Shown here: positions 14,044 to 21,218 of the stretch, piece by piece
Position numbering within the stretch: position 1 is the first letter of the stretch
How the letters are laid out: the number at the start of each line of letters is the position of its first letter
IMG/VR virus record: IMGVR_UViG_3300025413_000132
Location: 1-23,491 of that record
Source of the DNA: a virus
Direction: 5' to 3' (one strand)
DNA length: 23,491 nucleotides
The notes under the pieces: generated by a model
What the model was told of the DNA's origin: nothing
What the model saw: the letters and a program-made list of their open reading frames with translations, nothing else
The model's database searches: none
Position numbers and translations under genes: made by a program

Positions 14044-14478
14044 TTATACCTTTAAGTATTCTAAAACTTCTGATGGTTTTAGAAAGCGTTCATTTTTATG
14101 CTCTGTTGCTTCCCACCAAAGAAACTGATTCTTTGCTAGGTGTTCTCTGCCTTTCAGCAAATTAATATTTTCAGGGTGTCCGTATATCAGTGGATCAGAA
14201 GGTCCCCACAATACTACACCTTTTATTCCTTCGTCCCAGCCAAGGTGTTGGAAAAAACTATCTACTCCAATCCATGTGCGGCATTGCCAAAGTAATTCCC
14301 TTAATGCACTAATCGGCAAGTCAGTTCTAAAATCAGAAACTAACTGTTTTTCGCCCGTTACGCCAACTTGTACAATTGGCTCGTCAATTAATTCAATCAA
14401 TTCTTCCCAATACGGATAATTCTTGGGATTTTGTTTGCCGTTACGTAGTTTTTGGGCGTATGGTGCTATGATAATCAT
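14044..14478 (-). CDS. GT9-like glycosyltransferase C-terminal half (144 aa)
   Basis: This reads like the donor-binding half of a heptosyltransferase (GT9). It has MIIIAPYAQKLRNGKQNPKN, then PYWEELIELI, a Val-Gly-Val-x-Gly-Glu turn (VQVGVTGE), ELLWQCRTWIGVDSFFQHLG near residue 85, and VVLWGPSDPLIYGHPENINL near residue 108. The GVDSF-H and WG..DP.I.GH motifs correspond to the GVDTG..H and GPT.P regions of GT9. No N-terminal Rossmann half is present in this gene, but the gene upstream ends in a segment resembling one and the two overlap as ATGA. The natural reading is a split enzyme, possibly a two-chain GT9. It could also work alone as a nucleotide-sugar binding partner. Confidence 0.7.
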   Translation of the reverse strand: MIIIAPYAQKLRNGKQNPKNYPYWEELIELIDEPIVQVGVTGEKQLVSDFRTDLPISALRELLWQCRTWIGVDSFFQHLGWDEGIKGVVLWGPSDPLIYGHPENINLLKGREHLAKNQFLWWEATEHKNERFLKPSEVLEYLKV

Positions 14479-15443
14479 AGGTATAACTTCCGATACGCGT
14501 CTTCTAAACTACCTTGCCACTTCCACTGGTCCATCTTTTTATAGATGTTCCAAATATCAATACCGCCAAACAACTGTTGCGCTTCTGCTATTGGTCTACC
14601 TTGAATTACTTCAGGATAGCATGTAAAAACAAGGGGATTGCGAACAGCAGGCAAAACGTGACTAAAGACAATATGATCGCCGAGACCGCAATTAAGAACG
14701 ACAATAGTATGGTCTTTGTACTTAAGGACATTTCTAAATATTTGCTCATCGTGCTCGTACATCTCCCGCTTTGTCTCACTGCGAATGCCACCTTGTGGGT
14801 TCTTCATGTGCCATGTTACTGCGTCAGGCACAACTAAAATCTGATACTTCTTTCGATGCAAACCGTATGTAAACAAGGTTTCTTCTCGATGGGCAACACG
14901 CGATAACCCAAGATTATAATCATAGACACCAGCGCGATACAAAAAAGTGCAGTGTAAATGTTCAACTTGTTTGACTCGTTCAATTTTGCCCCACTGGATG
15001 TTAGGTTCAGAATCAATGTTATCAATTGTACCAGATACTGCGCTGGTGTCTGGCAAGTAGGGCGGGGTTAACACCGAGCCACCTACCGCACCAACGCCAA
15101 CATCAAAGTGTTTAATTAAGTTCTCTAGTACGTTAGGCTCTGGTATGGCATCATCATCAACGCGCCAAACTAAATCATAACCCATACTATTTGCTCTTTG
15201 GTGGATGTGGTGTTGACCTTTTTTCTCAGCGTACGCCCACTCCCAAGCAATGTTTTTACTATTTAGTATCTGAAAGAAATACTGGTAAATCATTTCGTTG
15301 CGCATGTCCTGCGGCTCGTCATTGTCATCAAATATCACTAGCTTATCGGGTAAGCGAGTTTGATTAATGATGGCGTTTAATACGAGCGGTAGTGTGCTGT
15401 GATACCTACCCCGAGTTGCTACAGAGCAAAGTATTTTACTCAC
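14475..15443 (-). CDS. GT2 glycosyltransferase fused to GT9-like N-terminal segment (322 aa)
   Basis: Residues 1-235 are a GT-A fold transferase: CSVATRGRYHSTLPLVLNAI, FDDNDEP, the metal-binding VDDD at 95-98 (RVDDDAIPEPNVL), and the HREET acid region at 185-189, which resembles the catalytic end of GT2 enzymes. From about residue 245 a second unit begins (HTIVVLNCGLGDHIVFSHVL, PAVRNPLVFTCYPEVI) with the GLGDHI loop of the N-terminal Rossmann domain of GT9 enzymes. It runs about 75 residues to the stop, and the next gene supplies a GT9 C-terminal half. The start overlaps the preceding gene by 8 nt. The likely targets are virion proteins such as the adjacent fibres or host surface glycans; the sequence does not say which. 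Confidence 0.8.
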   Translation of the reverse strand: MSKILCSVATRGRYHSTLPLVLNAIINQTRLPDKLVIFDDNDEPQDMRNEMIYQYFFQILNSKNIAWEWAYAEKKGQHHIHQRANSMGYDLVWRVDDDAIPEPNVLENLIKHFDVGVGAVGGSVLTPPYLPDTSAVSGTIDNIDSEPNIQWGKIERVKQVEHLHCTFLYRAGVYDYNLGLSRVAHREETLFTYGLHRKKYQILVVPDAVTWHMKNPQGGIRSETKREMYEHDEQIFRNVLKYKDHTIVVLNCGLGDHIVFSHVLPAVRNPLVFTCYPEVIQGRPIAEAQQLFGGIDIWNIYKKMDQWKWQGSLEDAYRKLYL

Positions 15444-16713
15444 TAGCAGTCCACCTACAGATCATCAAATTGCAAGGGTTTGTTTCAGTAATATCTTGCG
15501 GCGTATCTGTAATTTCACCTTGCTCGTTAATATAATTAAACTCAAAGCTAGGGAAGTGACGCTCATTTAATCCATGCAACTTGTGATGTGGCCCCCAAAA
15601 ACCCGGCGGCTCATTCATTGGTACAGTAATTAGTAAACGCTTGCAGTGCTTTTTAAACTTTTCAACAATCTCTAAACCTTTGTCAAGGTGTTCAATTACT
15701 TCAAAGGCAACGATGGTATCGTACTGCCCCATTTCAAACTGATTGATATCAGCGCTAATAAAAGTATTATTCGCACCATTCCAATTTTGTTCCTTAGCTA
15801 CTTCTACAATAATCGGATCGTAATCAACTCCAGTGTATTCAATGTCATCTGGAAAAAACTGCCTGCCGTATCCGTTTGTGCAACCTAGCTCAAATATTTT
15901 GTTTCCAAGCAAATTCTTTGCTGCCCATTCGTATCTTGTTACTTCACGCGGGAATACTGTATCGCCCTTAAGAAATACTGCTCGCTCCCAGAAGTTTGAT
16001 AGGCGCCAGCGGTACCATTCAATGTTGTACTTCTTGGCTAACTTTAATGAGTTTAACAAGAAGATGTTATCCCAGCCCTGTACCAGATTGGCGTCGTGCA
16101 TGGTACCTTCGCCCTTGTGGTAGATTGGAAAACCGCCGGTATATTGCTCACCGTTCCACAGCTTCTCAAATACCTCTAGGACCTTAAATCCGGCTTTCTC
16201 AGCTTCAATACAGAACTCGGTGTCCTCACCCCCGCCTACGCCGTACTCTTCGTTTAGAAGCCCGATTTTGTCAAATACTTTTTTGTGTATCATTACACAG
16301 AAAAATATTGCAAAATACTTGCCAGCAGGCTCGGATAGACCTTTAATGATACAACTGATGCCACAATTTGGATCACTAAATGGTTTATCTAAAATTTCCA
16401 GCCATTGGTTCTTAGGCTGTTCTAACAACACAGTGTCGTTGTTTAGCAGGATAATTTTACCTGCGGTTGCTAACTTAATTCCAGCGTTTGTAGCTTTTGC
16501 ATAACCTAGTGGGCTGTCATCCCAAGCAATGACTAGGTTAGGGACTGTTGTTTTTACATAGTCTAAATATGCTTTGGTGTTATCTGTACACCCGTTGGCT
16601 GACACTACCAGCTCCACGCCAGCAAGGTCAGTATACTTAATAATTGACTCTATGCAGGGTTTTAAGTATTTCTCGCAGTTGTTGTAAGTGGGTATTACTA
16701 CGCTGTATTTCAT
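15436..16713 (-). CDS. GT2 glycosyltransferase-SAM methyltransferase fusion (425 aa)
   Basis: Residues 1-235 are a GT2 domain: VVIPTYNNCEKYLKPCIESI at 5-24, SANGCTDNT at 38-46, LGYAKATNAG then GKIILLNNDTVL with NND at 91-93 standing for DXD, and GGEDTEFCIEAEKAGF at 161-176. From about residue 270 a class I methyltransferase follows: motif I FELGCTNGYGR at 274-284, GVDYDP at 295-300, ISADINQF, and the motif AFEVIEHL at 336-343, then LLITVPMNEPPGFWGPHHKL at 360-379. Such fusions can add and methylate a sugar in one chain. It is the first gene after promoter copy 2, with an AAAGGA ribosome site, and overlaps the next gene by 8 nt. The acceptor is unknown; fibre or host glycans are candidates. 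Confidence 0.85.
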   Translation of the reverse strand: MKYSVVIPTYNNCEKYLKPCIESIIKYTDLAGVELVVSANGCTDNTKAYLDYVKTTVPNLVIAWDDSPLGYAKATNAGIKLATAGKIILLNNDTVLLEQPKNQWLEILDKPFSDPNCGISCIIKGLSEPAGKYFAIFFCVMIHKKVFDKIGLLNEEYGVGGGEDTEFCIEAEKAGFKVLEVFEKLWNGEQYTGGFPIYHKGEGTMHDANLVQGWDNIFLLNSLKLAKKYNIEWYRWRLSNFWERAVFLKGDTVFPREVTRYEWAAKNLLGNKIFELGCTNGYGRQFFPDDIEYTGVDYDPIIVEVAKEQNWNGANNTFISADINQFEMGQYDTIVAFEVIEHLDKGLEIVEKFKKHCKRLLITVPMNEPPGFWGPHHKLHGLNERHFPSFEFNYINEQGEITDTPQDITETNPCNLMICRWTASE

Positions 16714-16724
16714 GTTTTCCTTTA

Positions 16725-16740
16725 AGGTTTGTACAAACCT
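16725..16740 (-). promoter_or_regulatory. 16-nt perfect palindrome in the glycosyltransferase leader
   Basis: AGGTTTGTACAAACCT is a perfect inverted repeat between promoter copy 2 and the GT2 ribosome site (AAAGGA). In RNA it can form a 6-bp stem with a 4-nt loop; in DNA it could be an operator for a dimeric protein. It also follows AATATAGG, so a transcript starting there would begin almost with this hairpin. Confidence 0.5.
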
Positions 16741-16749
16741 ATATTACAT

Positions 16750-16767
16750 CATTACTTATACTAATGC
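16750..16767 (-). promoter_or_regulatory. Putative phage promoter, copy 2 (GCATTAGTATAAGTAATG)
   Basis: The minus strand reads GCATTAGTATAAGTAATG, directly after a strong terminator hairpin. GCATTAGTA is exact, and the following half (TAAGTAATG) departs from copies 1 and 3 (GTATAGG, ATATAAGG). A TATAGG does occur 13 nt farther on. It is the only promoter-like sequence between the adhesin gene and the glycosyltransferases. Confidence 0.5.
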
Positions 16768-16790
16768 AAAAAAGGCGTTGAAAACTGCCT
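16768..16790 (-). terminator. Terminator hairpin after the adhesin gene
   Basis: The minus strand gives AGGC, a bulged A, GTT, loop TTC, AAC, GCCT, then TTTTTT. Stem 16773-16790 has 7 bp with one bulge and is followed by at least five T's that lead into GCATTAGT of promoter copy 2. This is a canonical intrinsic terminator for the structural block upstream. Confidence 0.7.
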
Positions 16791-16821
16791 ATGCTACTAT
16801 TACTAATACGCAAATTCTTAA

Positions 16822-18750
16822 TTAACTGCCATTAAAGAACGCAAAAAAGTTGTAATTTGCTTTTGTTGAGCCACCTGGCGTATATACAATAAATATTACA
16901 CCTTGTGAGCCAGCACCACCATTATTGGTTACACCAGCAGTTGTAACGTTAGCACCAGTACCACCACCACCATAATTACCACTATTAAGACTAATACCAC
17001 CAGCCGCTAAACCACCTTTACCACCAGAACCACCAATGGTATTTGCAATATCTATTCCACTACCACCATTACCCGGTGGAGCATTAACACCACCAGCACC
17101 ACCACCACCAAATGTTCCACTTGCACCGCTAGTTGCTCCACCGCCTGTACCACTAAAATTATTACCACCATTGCCTTGTAATGCGGATGAAGCATTACCA
17201 CCAGCAGACCCACCACCATTACCACCACCACCACCACCAGCAATATTTCCAGCAGTTGTAGAGCCAAAGCCTGTTCCACCAGCACCACCTATTCCATTAG
17301 GGCCACCAGCACCACCACCACCACCAGCACCATATCCTTGTGAAGCTGTAGTTCCAAAAGAACCAGCGCCGCCAGCGCCGCCAGCATAAGTTCCTGTACC
17401 ACCAGCACCACCAGAAGATGATGGAGTTGTTGTGGCTGTTCCCCTAGAACCGCCACCAGCAGTATTAGTGGTATTAAATGTAGTTGAGCCGCCATTAGCA
17501 TTTGTTGATGAAGTTCCGATAGTGTACGGAATAGAAGCAGATGGAGTTAATGTTTGATTAGTTAAAACTGTATATCCACCACCGCCGCCACCGCCGCCAG
17601 CGGCTCGGTTATTTCCTGAAGCGGCAGAAGTTGCTCCGCTTCCACCAGCACCAATCATGTGAATTGTGTTATTAGAACTATTCCAATCAGAAGGGACAGT
17701 CCAAGAAGTGCCTGTGGTTAATATATAGGCTTTGCTTGTTCCAGCTATAAAAGCTATGCCAGCATTATTACCGCCATTGGTAGAGTTTGCGCCAGCATAG
17801 ACAAGGTAGGGGTTTGAAGCACCTAAAGTATAGGAAAAGTTAATATTTGTAATGGACATATAGTCCATAGATATTGTTGCACTACCCGTATAAACAAAAG
17901 TTCTTTGAGCGGCTCCAGTTAAAGTAACTATATTTCCAGCGCTTCCAGAAATACCCCAAGAGGCTAAAGTTATTCCAGAATTAAATGTAATTGTATAAGC
18001 GGCAGTTCTAGTGGAGCTTAATGATGCAATAGTGCTATTGTTAAAGTTTAAAATAACACCTGAAGTGCTACTTCCACCACCAATAACTATATTATTAAAA
18101 GTTAAAGTATTTGTCTGCCATGTTGGTGCGGCATTAGTCAATAAAATCGTTGATGTATTAGCGTTAAATGTTAATCCAGTTGTTGTTAAAGATGTCCAAG
18201 CACCAGCACCAGTTAATGTCCATGTGCTTGAACCCAAAGTTAATGTAGCTGTTCCAGTTCCAGAATAACTAAAAGAAGCTGATGTTAAAGCATAGTTTCC
18301 AGAATTAAAAGTTCCATTCGTTAATGTAACACCAGAATTTGTAAAAGCACTTCCTAATGTCCAACCACCACCCACTCCATTAAATGTAGTATTAGCTAAT
18401 GTTTTATTATTTGTTGTTATTGTGTTGCCAGTAGAGGTAGAAGTAAAAACAATATTAAATGCAGTAAATACAGTAGAACCACCTGAAGGCAAACTTAAAC
18501 TTGCATTTAATGTGCTTAATGTTCCGCTAAAAGTTAATGCTTGAGTAGCAGTAACAGTCATGTTGTTACAGGTAGCAGAGGATGCTGTAGTTGTTACAGT
18601 ACCTGTACCTGATGATGTATCAAAAATAACATCATCTGTTGAAGTTGGTGGGCCAACTAGTCCACCAGTACCACCAGAAGTTAATGCCCAGTTGGTTTTA
18701 GATGCGCTATTCCAAGTGCCTGCACCACCAACCCAATAGTACGTTGCCAT
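16822..18750 (-). CDS. Glycine-rich adhesin or tail fibre with beta-rich N-terminus (642 aa)
   Basis: Residues 1-45 (MATYYWVGGAGTWNSASKTN, then PPTSTDDVIFD) match a start seen in large beta-helical phage and bacterial surface proteins. Residues 50-345 are repeated Ser/Thr/Asn-rich strands, probably a right-handed beta-helix or similar. From about residue 346, TGTSWTVPSDW followed by HMIGAGGSG begins a glycine-rich domain that runs to about 620, with blocks such as AAGGGGGGGGYTV and GAGGGGGAGGPNG and no cysteine. This resembles the glycine-rich domains of tail-tip adhesins whose polyglycine II helices pack together, as in phage S16 gp38. It is likely a receptor-binding protein. The start overlaps the stop of the 53-residue partner gene as TAATG, and a terminator follows. 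Confidence 0.75.
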   Translation of the reverse strand: MATYYWVGGAGTWNSASKTNWALTSGGTGGLVGPPTSTDDVIFDTSSGTGTVTTTASSATCNNMTVTATQALTFSGTLSTLNASLSLPSGGSTVFTAFNIVFTSTSTGNTITTNNKTLANTTFNGVGGGWTLGSAFTNSGVTLTNGTFNSGNYALTSASFSYSGTGTATLTLGSSTWTLTGAGAWTSLTTTGLTFNANTSTILLTNAAPTWQTNTLTFNNIVIGGGSSTSGVILNFNNSTIASLSSTRTAAYTITFNSGITLASWGISGSAGNIVTLTGAAQRTFVYTGSATISMDYMSITNINFSYTLGASNPYLVYAGANSTNGGNNAGIAFIAGTSKAYILTTGTSWTVPSDWNSSNNTIHMIGAGGSGATSAASGNNRAAGGGGGGGGYTVLTNQTLTPSASIPYTIGTSSTNANGGSTTFNTTNTAGGGSRGTATTTPSSSGGAGGTGTYAGGAGGAGSFGTTASQGYGAGGGGGAGGPNGIGGAGGTGFGSTTAGNIAGGGGGGNGGGSAGGNASSALQGNGGNNFSGTGGGATSGASGTFGGGGAGGVNAPPGNGGSGIDIANTIGGSGGKGGLAAGGISLNSGNYGGGGTGANVTTAGVTNNGGAGSQGVIFIVYTPGGSTKANYNFFAFFNGS

Positions 18751-18911
18751 TAGTTAGCCTGTGGCTTAAAGGTTTTACCATCCCAAATATAACCAATGTC
18801 ACAAAATGGAATTTCTACCAATGTACATCCTTCAGGGGGAATGTCGGTAGGTTCGGCAACAATAATATTTACTACTACATTGTTAGAATCAATAACTGCA
18901 CAATTAGCCAT
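18750..18911 (-). CDS. Small fibre-linked protein (53 aa)
   Basis: A short gene between the collagen-like fibre and the adhesin. The start at 18911 has an AAGGA site in the TAA, 9 nt (GGAAATTAA), ATG junction, and the stop overlaps the adhesin start as TAATG. The product begins MANCAVIDSNNVVVNIIVAE, then PTDIPPEGCTLVEIPFC, and ends YIWDGKTFKPQAN. The 'VID..n.VvNiIv' opening with a C-terminal 'wDG..F' is seen in small proteins at the end of phage fibre operons, some of which act as fibre-assembly or capping factors. Its size equals that of the small gene at 11652-11813 but the sequences are unrelated by eye. Confidence 0.75.
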   Translation of the reverse strand: MANCAVIDSNNVVVNIIVAEPTDIPPEGCTLVEIPFCDIGYIWDGKTFKPQAN

Positions 18912-18920
18912 TTAATTTCC

Positions 18921-20588
18921 TTATGCTTGTTGAGCCAAAGCAATAACATCCCAAAAAGTTGCCGCAGTATTGTATATGCAACCAACATACAATATTTTGG
19001 AAATAGTTGTTGAAGAAGGCAAAGTTGTTCCTACAATTCTATATCCACCGCTTGAAGTTGTCCAAGTCAAAGTTTGTGATGTTCCGTTATCCAATATACG
19101 AATAATTAACTTTTGACCATCAACGGGGCTTCCGGTTGGTGCATTGATTGTCAAACCTGTAGCAAGGGCAGTTACTTCATATTGGTCTGTAGTTCCTGCG
19201 TTTGGTGTTATTGAAGCCGCACTAGTTGTTGATGTTATTCTTGGTGCTACATAGGTATTTGTGCCAGAGTAACCAGATATGCCACTGTAGCCAGAGATAC
19301 CAGAGAATCCGCTGTAGCCAGAGATACCAGAGAATCCGCTGTAGCCAGAGATACCAGAGAATCCGCTGTAGCCAGAGATACCAGAGAATCCGCTGTAGCC
19401 AGAGATACCAGAGAATCCGCTGTAGCCAGAGATGCCAGAGAATCCAGAAATGCCAGAGTAGCCACTAATACCAGAAAAGCCACTAATACCAGAAAAGCCA
19501 CTGTAACCAGAGATACCAGAAAAGCCACTATATCCAGAGATACCAGAAAAACCACTGTAACCAGAGATACCAGATGCGCCGCTATATCCAGAGATACCAG
19601 AAAAACCACTGTAACCAGAGAAGCCACTGTAGCCAGAGATACCGCTGTAGCCAGATAGACCAGAACCACTATAGCCACTAATACCAGAGTAGCCACTATA
19701 GCCACTAATACCAGAGTAGCCACTATAGCCACTAATACCAGAGTAGCCACTATAGCCACTAATACCAGAGTATCCACTATATCCAGAGATACCGCTGTAG
19801 CCACTATACCCAGAGATGCCAGAAACGCCACTATAGCCACTAATACCAGAGTAGCCACTATAGCCACTAATACCAGAGTATCCACTATATCCAGAGATAC
19901 CGCTGTAGCCACTATACCCAGAGACACCAGAGAAGCCACTGTAGCCAGAGATACCGCTGTAGCCAGATAGACCAGAACCACTATACCCCGATACGCCACT
20001 ATATCCTGATGTGCCACTGTAGCCTGATAATCCTAAACCACTGTAGCCACTGTACCCAGACACGCCAGAACCACTATAGCCAGAAATGCCGCTATAACCA
20101 GAAATGCCACTGTAGCCTGATATACCGCTGTAACCTGATATACCGCTGTAACCTGATATACCGCTGTAACCTGATATACCGCTGTAACCTGATAATCCTA
20201 GTCCACTGTAACCTGATATACCACTGTAGCCCGAGATGCCAGAACCACTGTACCCAGAAACGCCACTGTATCCGGAGACGCCACTGTAACCAGACTTGCC
20301 ACTGTAACCAGAAATACCGGAGTAGCCACTAAAACCAGATAGTCCAGAATAGCCAGACCAGCCAGAAATAGGGCCAATAACTTGTTGCGTACCGTCGCTG
20401 TAATAAATTACTAAATCGCCGTTCGACGGAACGTAAACAATTGTAGTGATCAGTTTGCCGGGCGACGCAGCATTGGCAATCTGTGACACAGACGCCTGCT
20501 TTGTTACTCCGTTTTGTACCAGCGGTACCTGTTCGTTACCAGTTAAGGTGATCGCAACAGGCAGCTGCGTTATCGACTGATCTGCCAT
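18921..20588 (-). CDS. Collagen-like tail fibre with Gly-X-Ser repeats (555 aa)
   Basis: Residues 1-75 form an N-terminal domain (MADQSITQLPVAITLTGNEQ, VPLVQNGVTKQASVSQIANA) that is a frequent start of phage fibres. Residues 76-443 are about 120 triplets of Gly-X-Ser with X mostly Tyr, Ile, Phe, Val or Leu, occasionally broken by Gly-Ser-Gly. The last 112 residues are a C-terminal head (NTYVAPRITSTTSAASITPN, GQKLIIRILDNGTSQTLTW, YVGCIYNTAATFWDVIALA) widespread in phage fibres. A trimeric collagen-like shaft with globular ends is the natural reading. Proline is absent from the triplets, so stability would not rest on hydroxyproline. The start at 20588 has no clear Shine-Dalgarno site. The DNA contains perfect 27-nt repeats. 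Confidence 0.9.
   Translation of the reverse strand: MADQSITQLPVAITLTGNEQVPLVQNGVTKQASVSQIANAASPGKLITTIVYVPSNGDLVIYYSDGTQQVIGPISGWSGYSGLSGFSGYSGISGYSGKSGYSGVSGYSGVSGYSGSGISGYSGISGYSGLGLSGYSGISGYSGISGYSGISGYSGISGYSGISGYSGISGYSGSGVSGYSGYSGLGLSGYSGTSGYSGVSGYSGSGLSGYSGISGYSGFSGVSGYSGYSGISGYSGYSGISGYSGYSGISGYSGVSGISGYSGYSGISGYSGYSGISGYSGYSGISGYSGYSGISGYSGYSGISGYSGSGLSGYSGISGYSGFSGYSGFSGISGYSGASGISGYSGFSGISGYSGFSGISGYSGFSGISGFSGISGYSGISGFSGISGYSGFSGISGYSGFSGISGYSGFSGISGYSGFSGISGYSGFSGISGYSGISGYSGTNTYVAPRITSTTSAASITPNAGTTDQYEVTALATGLTINAPTGSPVDGQKLIIRILDNGTSQTLTWTTSSGGYRIVGTTLPSSTTISKILYVGCIYNTAATFWDVIALAQQA
19300..19434. repeat. Five 27-nt tandem repeats in the collagen-like gene
   Basis: Five consecutive 27-nt units start at 19300, 19327, 19354, 19381 and 19408 with only the last base of the last copy differing. 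Each encodes nine residues (three Gly-X-Ser triplets), so a gain or loss of units keeps the frame. Their near-identity at the DNA level, beyond what protein repetition requires, points to recent duplication or slippage. Confidence 0.85.
19674..19924. repeat. Second 27-nt repeat array with a ~98-nt duplicated block
   Basis: Four 27-nt units (19674, 19701, 19728 and a one-base variant at 19755) are followed by two more at 19836 and 19863. A block from about 19719 to 19816 recurs exactly at 19827-19924, offset 108 nt (four units). This indicates nested duplication that keeps the reading frame. Confidence 0.8.
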
Positions 20589-20597
20589 TTGTTTTTA

Positions 20598-21218
20598 TTA
20601 AGTATAAGTAAATGCGCCGTGCGCTGTTGCAGTTCCAAACGGAGAAATCACAGTTAAGTCTACTAAGCCCGCAACAGCATGCGCTGGAGTCGTGGCTGTA
20701 ATTTGCGTAGAGTTGACAACATTAAATGTGCAAATTACACCGCCTAGTTTTACAGTATTTACGCTAGTAAAGTTTTCACCATTAATGGTTACTGGTGTTC
20801 CACCTGCTTTTGGTCCAGTGTTTGGCGTTACTGTGCCAACATACGGGAACAAGGTCATTGGTGAATATGGAAAACTTAATGTATTCAAATCGCCTTGTGT
20901 GTTCCCACTGTATGGTGATACTCCATCAATAAACATGGAGTTTTCATCTTGGAAACCACCTTGGGTTAATATCTGATTACCACCAATTGGGCCCGTAGCT
21001 ACTGAAACGTCTGGTCTTGGATGACGTAATGCAATATTCTCTGTTTGTAATGCTGGTAAACGCCATGGATCAAAATCATCCCGATCTTCTGCACACACGC
21101 GCATGCCCGGGAAATTTGGATCAGGCATTAAGTCTACGTAGGGAAACTTTCTGCTGCAGCGATCGCATATTCCAATCGCTACAACAGAGTTTCGGCTAGT
21201 ATCTAAGTAGACAGGCAT
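20598..21218 (-). CDS. Virion protein with zinc-ribbon-like N-terminus and IPT/TIG domain (206 aa)
   Basis: Residues 14-50 hold CDRCSRKFPYVDLMPDPNFP, then GMRVCAEDRDDFDPWRL. Cys18 and Cys21 are paired and a third Cys follows near residue 42, a zinc-knuckle-like layout seen at the start of many environmental phage structural proteins, often followed by an 'LRHPRPDV' segment (residues 64-71 here). From about residue 126 an IPT/TIG immunoglobulin-like domain follows (PYVGTVTPNTGPKAGGTPVT, INGENFTSVNTVKLGG, TTPAHAVAGLVDLTVISPFG). A fourth zinc ligand would have to be an Asp or His. IPT domains often decorate phage capsids or bind carbohydrate. The gene lies third after the capsid promoter, between another virion protein and the collagen fibre. 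Confidence 0.75.
   Translation of the reverse strand: MPVYLDTSRNSVVAIGICDRCSRKFPYVDLMPDPNFPGMRVCAEDRDDFDPWRLPALQTENIALRHPRPDVSVATGPIGGNQILTQGGFQDENSMFIDGVSPYSGNTQGDLNTLSFPYSPMTLFPYVGTVTPNTGPKAGGTPVTINGENFTSVNTVKLGGVICTFNVVNSTQITATTPAHAVAGLVDLTVISPFGTATAHGAFTYT

Noticed and set aside
14606-15025. Hydrophobic minus frames resembling small membrane proteins inside the GT2 gene
   Set aside because: They lie within a well-supported glycosyltransferase in another frame, without ribosome sites; the hydrophobic look comes from codon composition.
17036-17501. Proline-rich plus frame and Val/Leu-rich minus frames opposite the glycine-rich adhesin
   Set aside because: They are reverse or shifted readings of GGN-rich codons, with no start signals and no match to the one-directional gene layout.
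9735-18140. Several plus-strand GCATTAGT strings (for example near 9740, 10870, 18130)
   Set aside because: All are on the opposite strand from transcription, inside fibre genes whose Ala/Asn/Thr codons often produce this string, and none has an adjoining hairpin.
19247-20017. Long alternative minus frame (256 codons) and plus frames within the collagen repeats
   Set aside because: Repeat units are multiples of 3 and low in stop codons in all frames, so the open frames are by-products; they have biased, non-protein-like composition and no ribosome site.
19260-20363. Regular ~27-nt repeats that could suggest a CRISPR array
   Set aside because: There are no spacers. The repeats are contiguous, in frame and encode Gly-X-Ser triplets.
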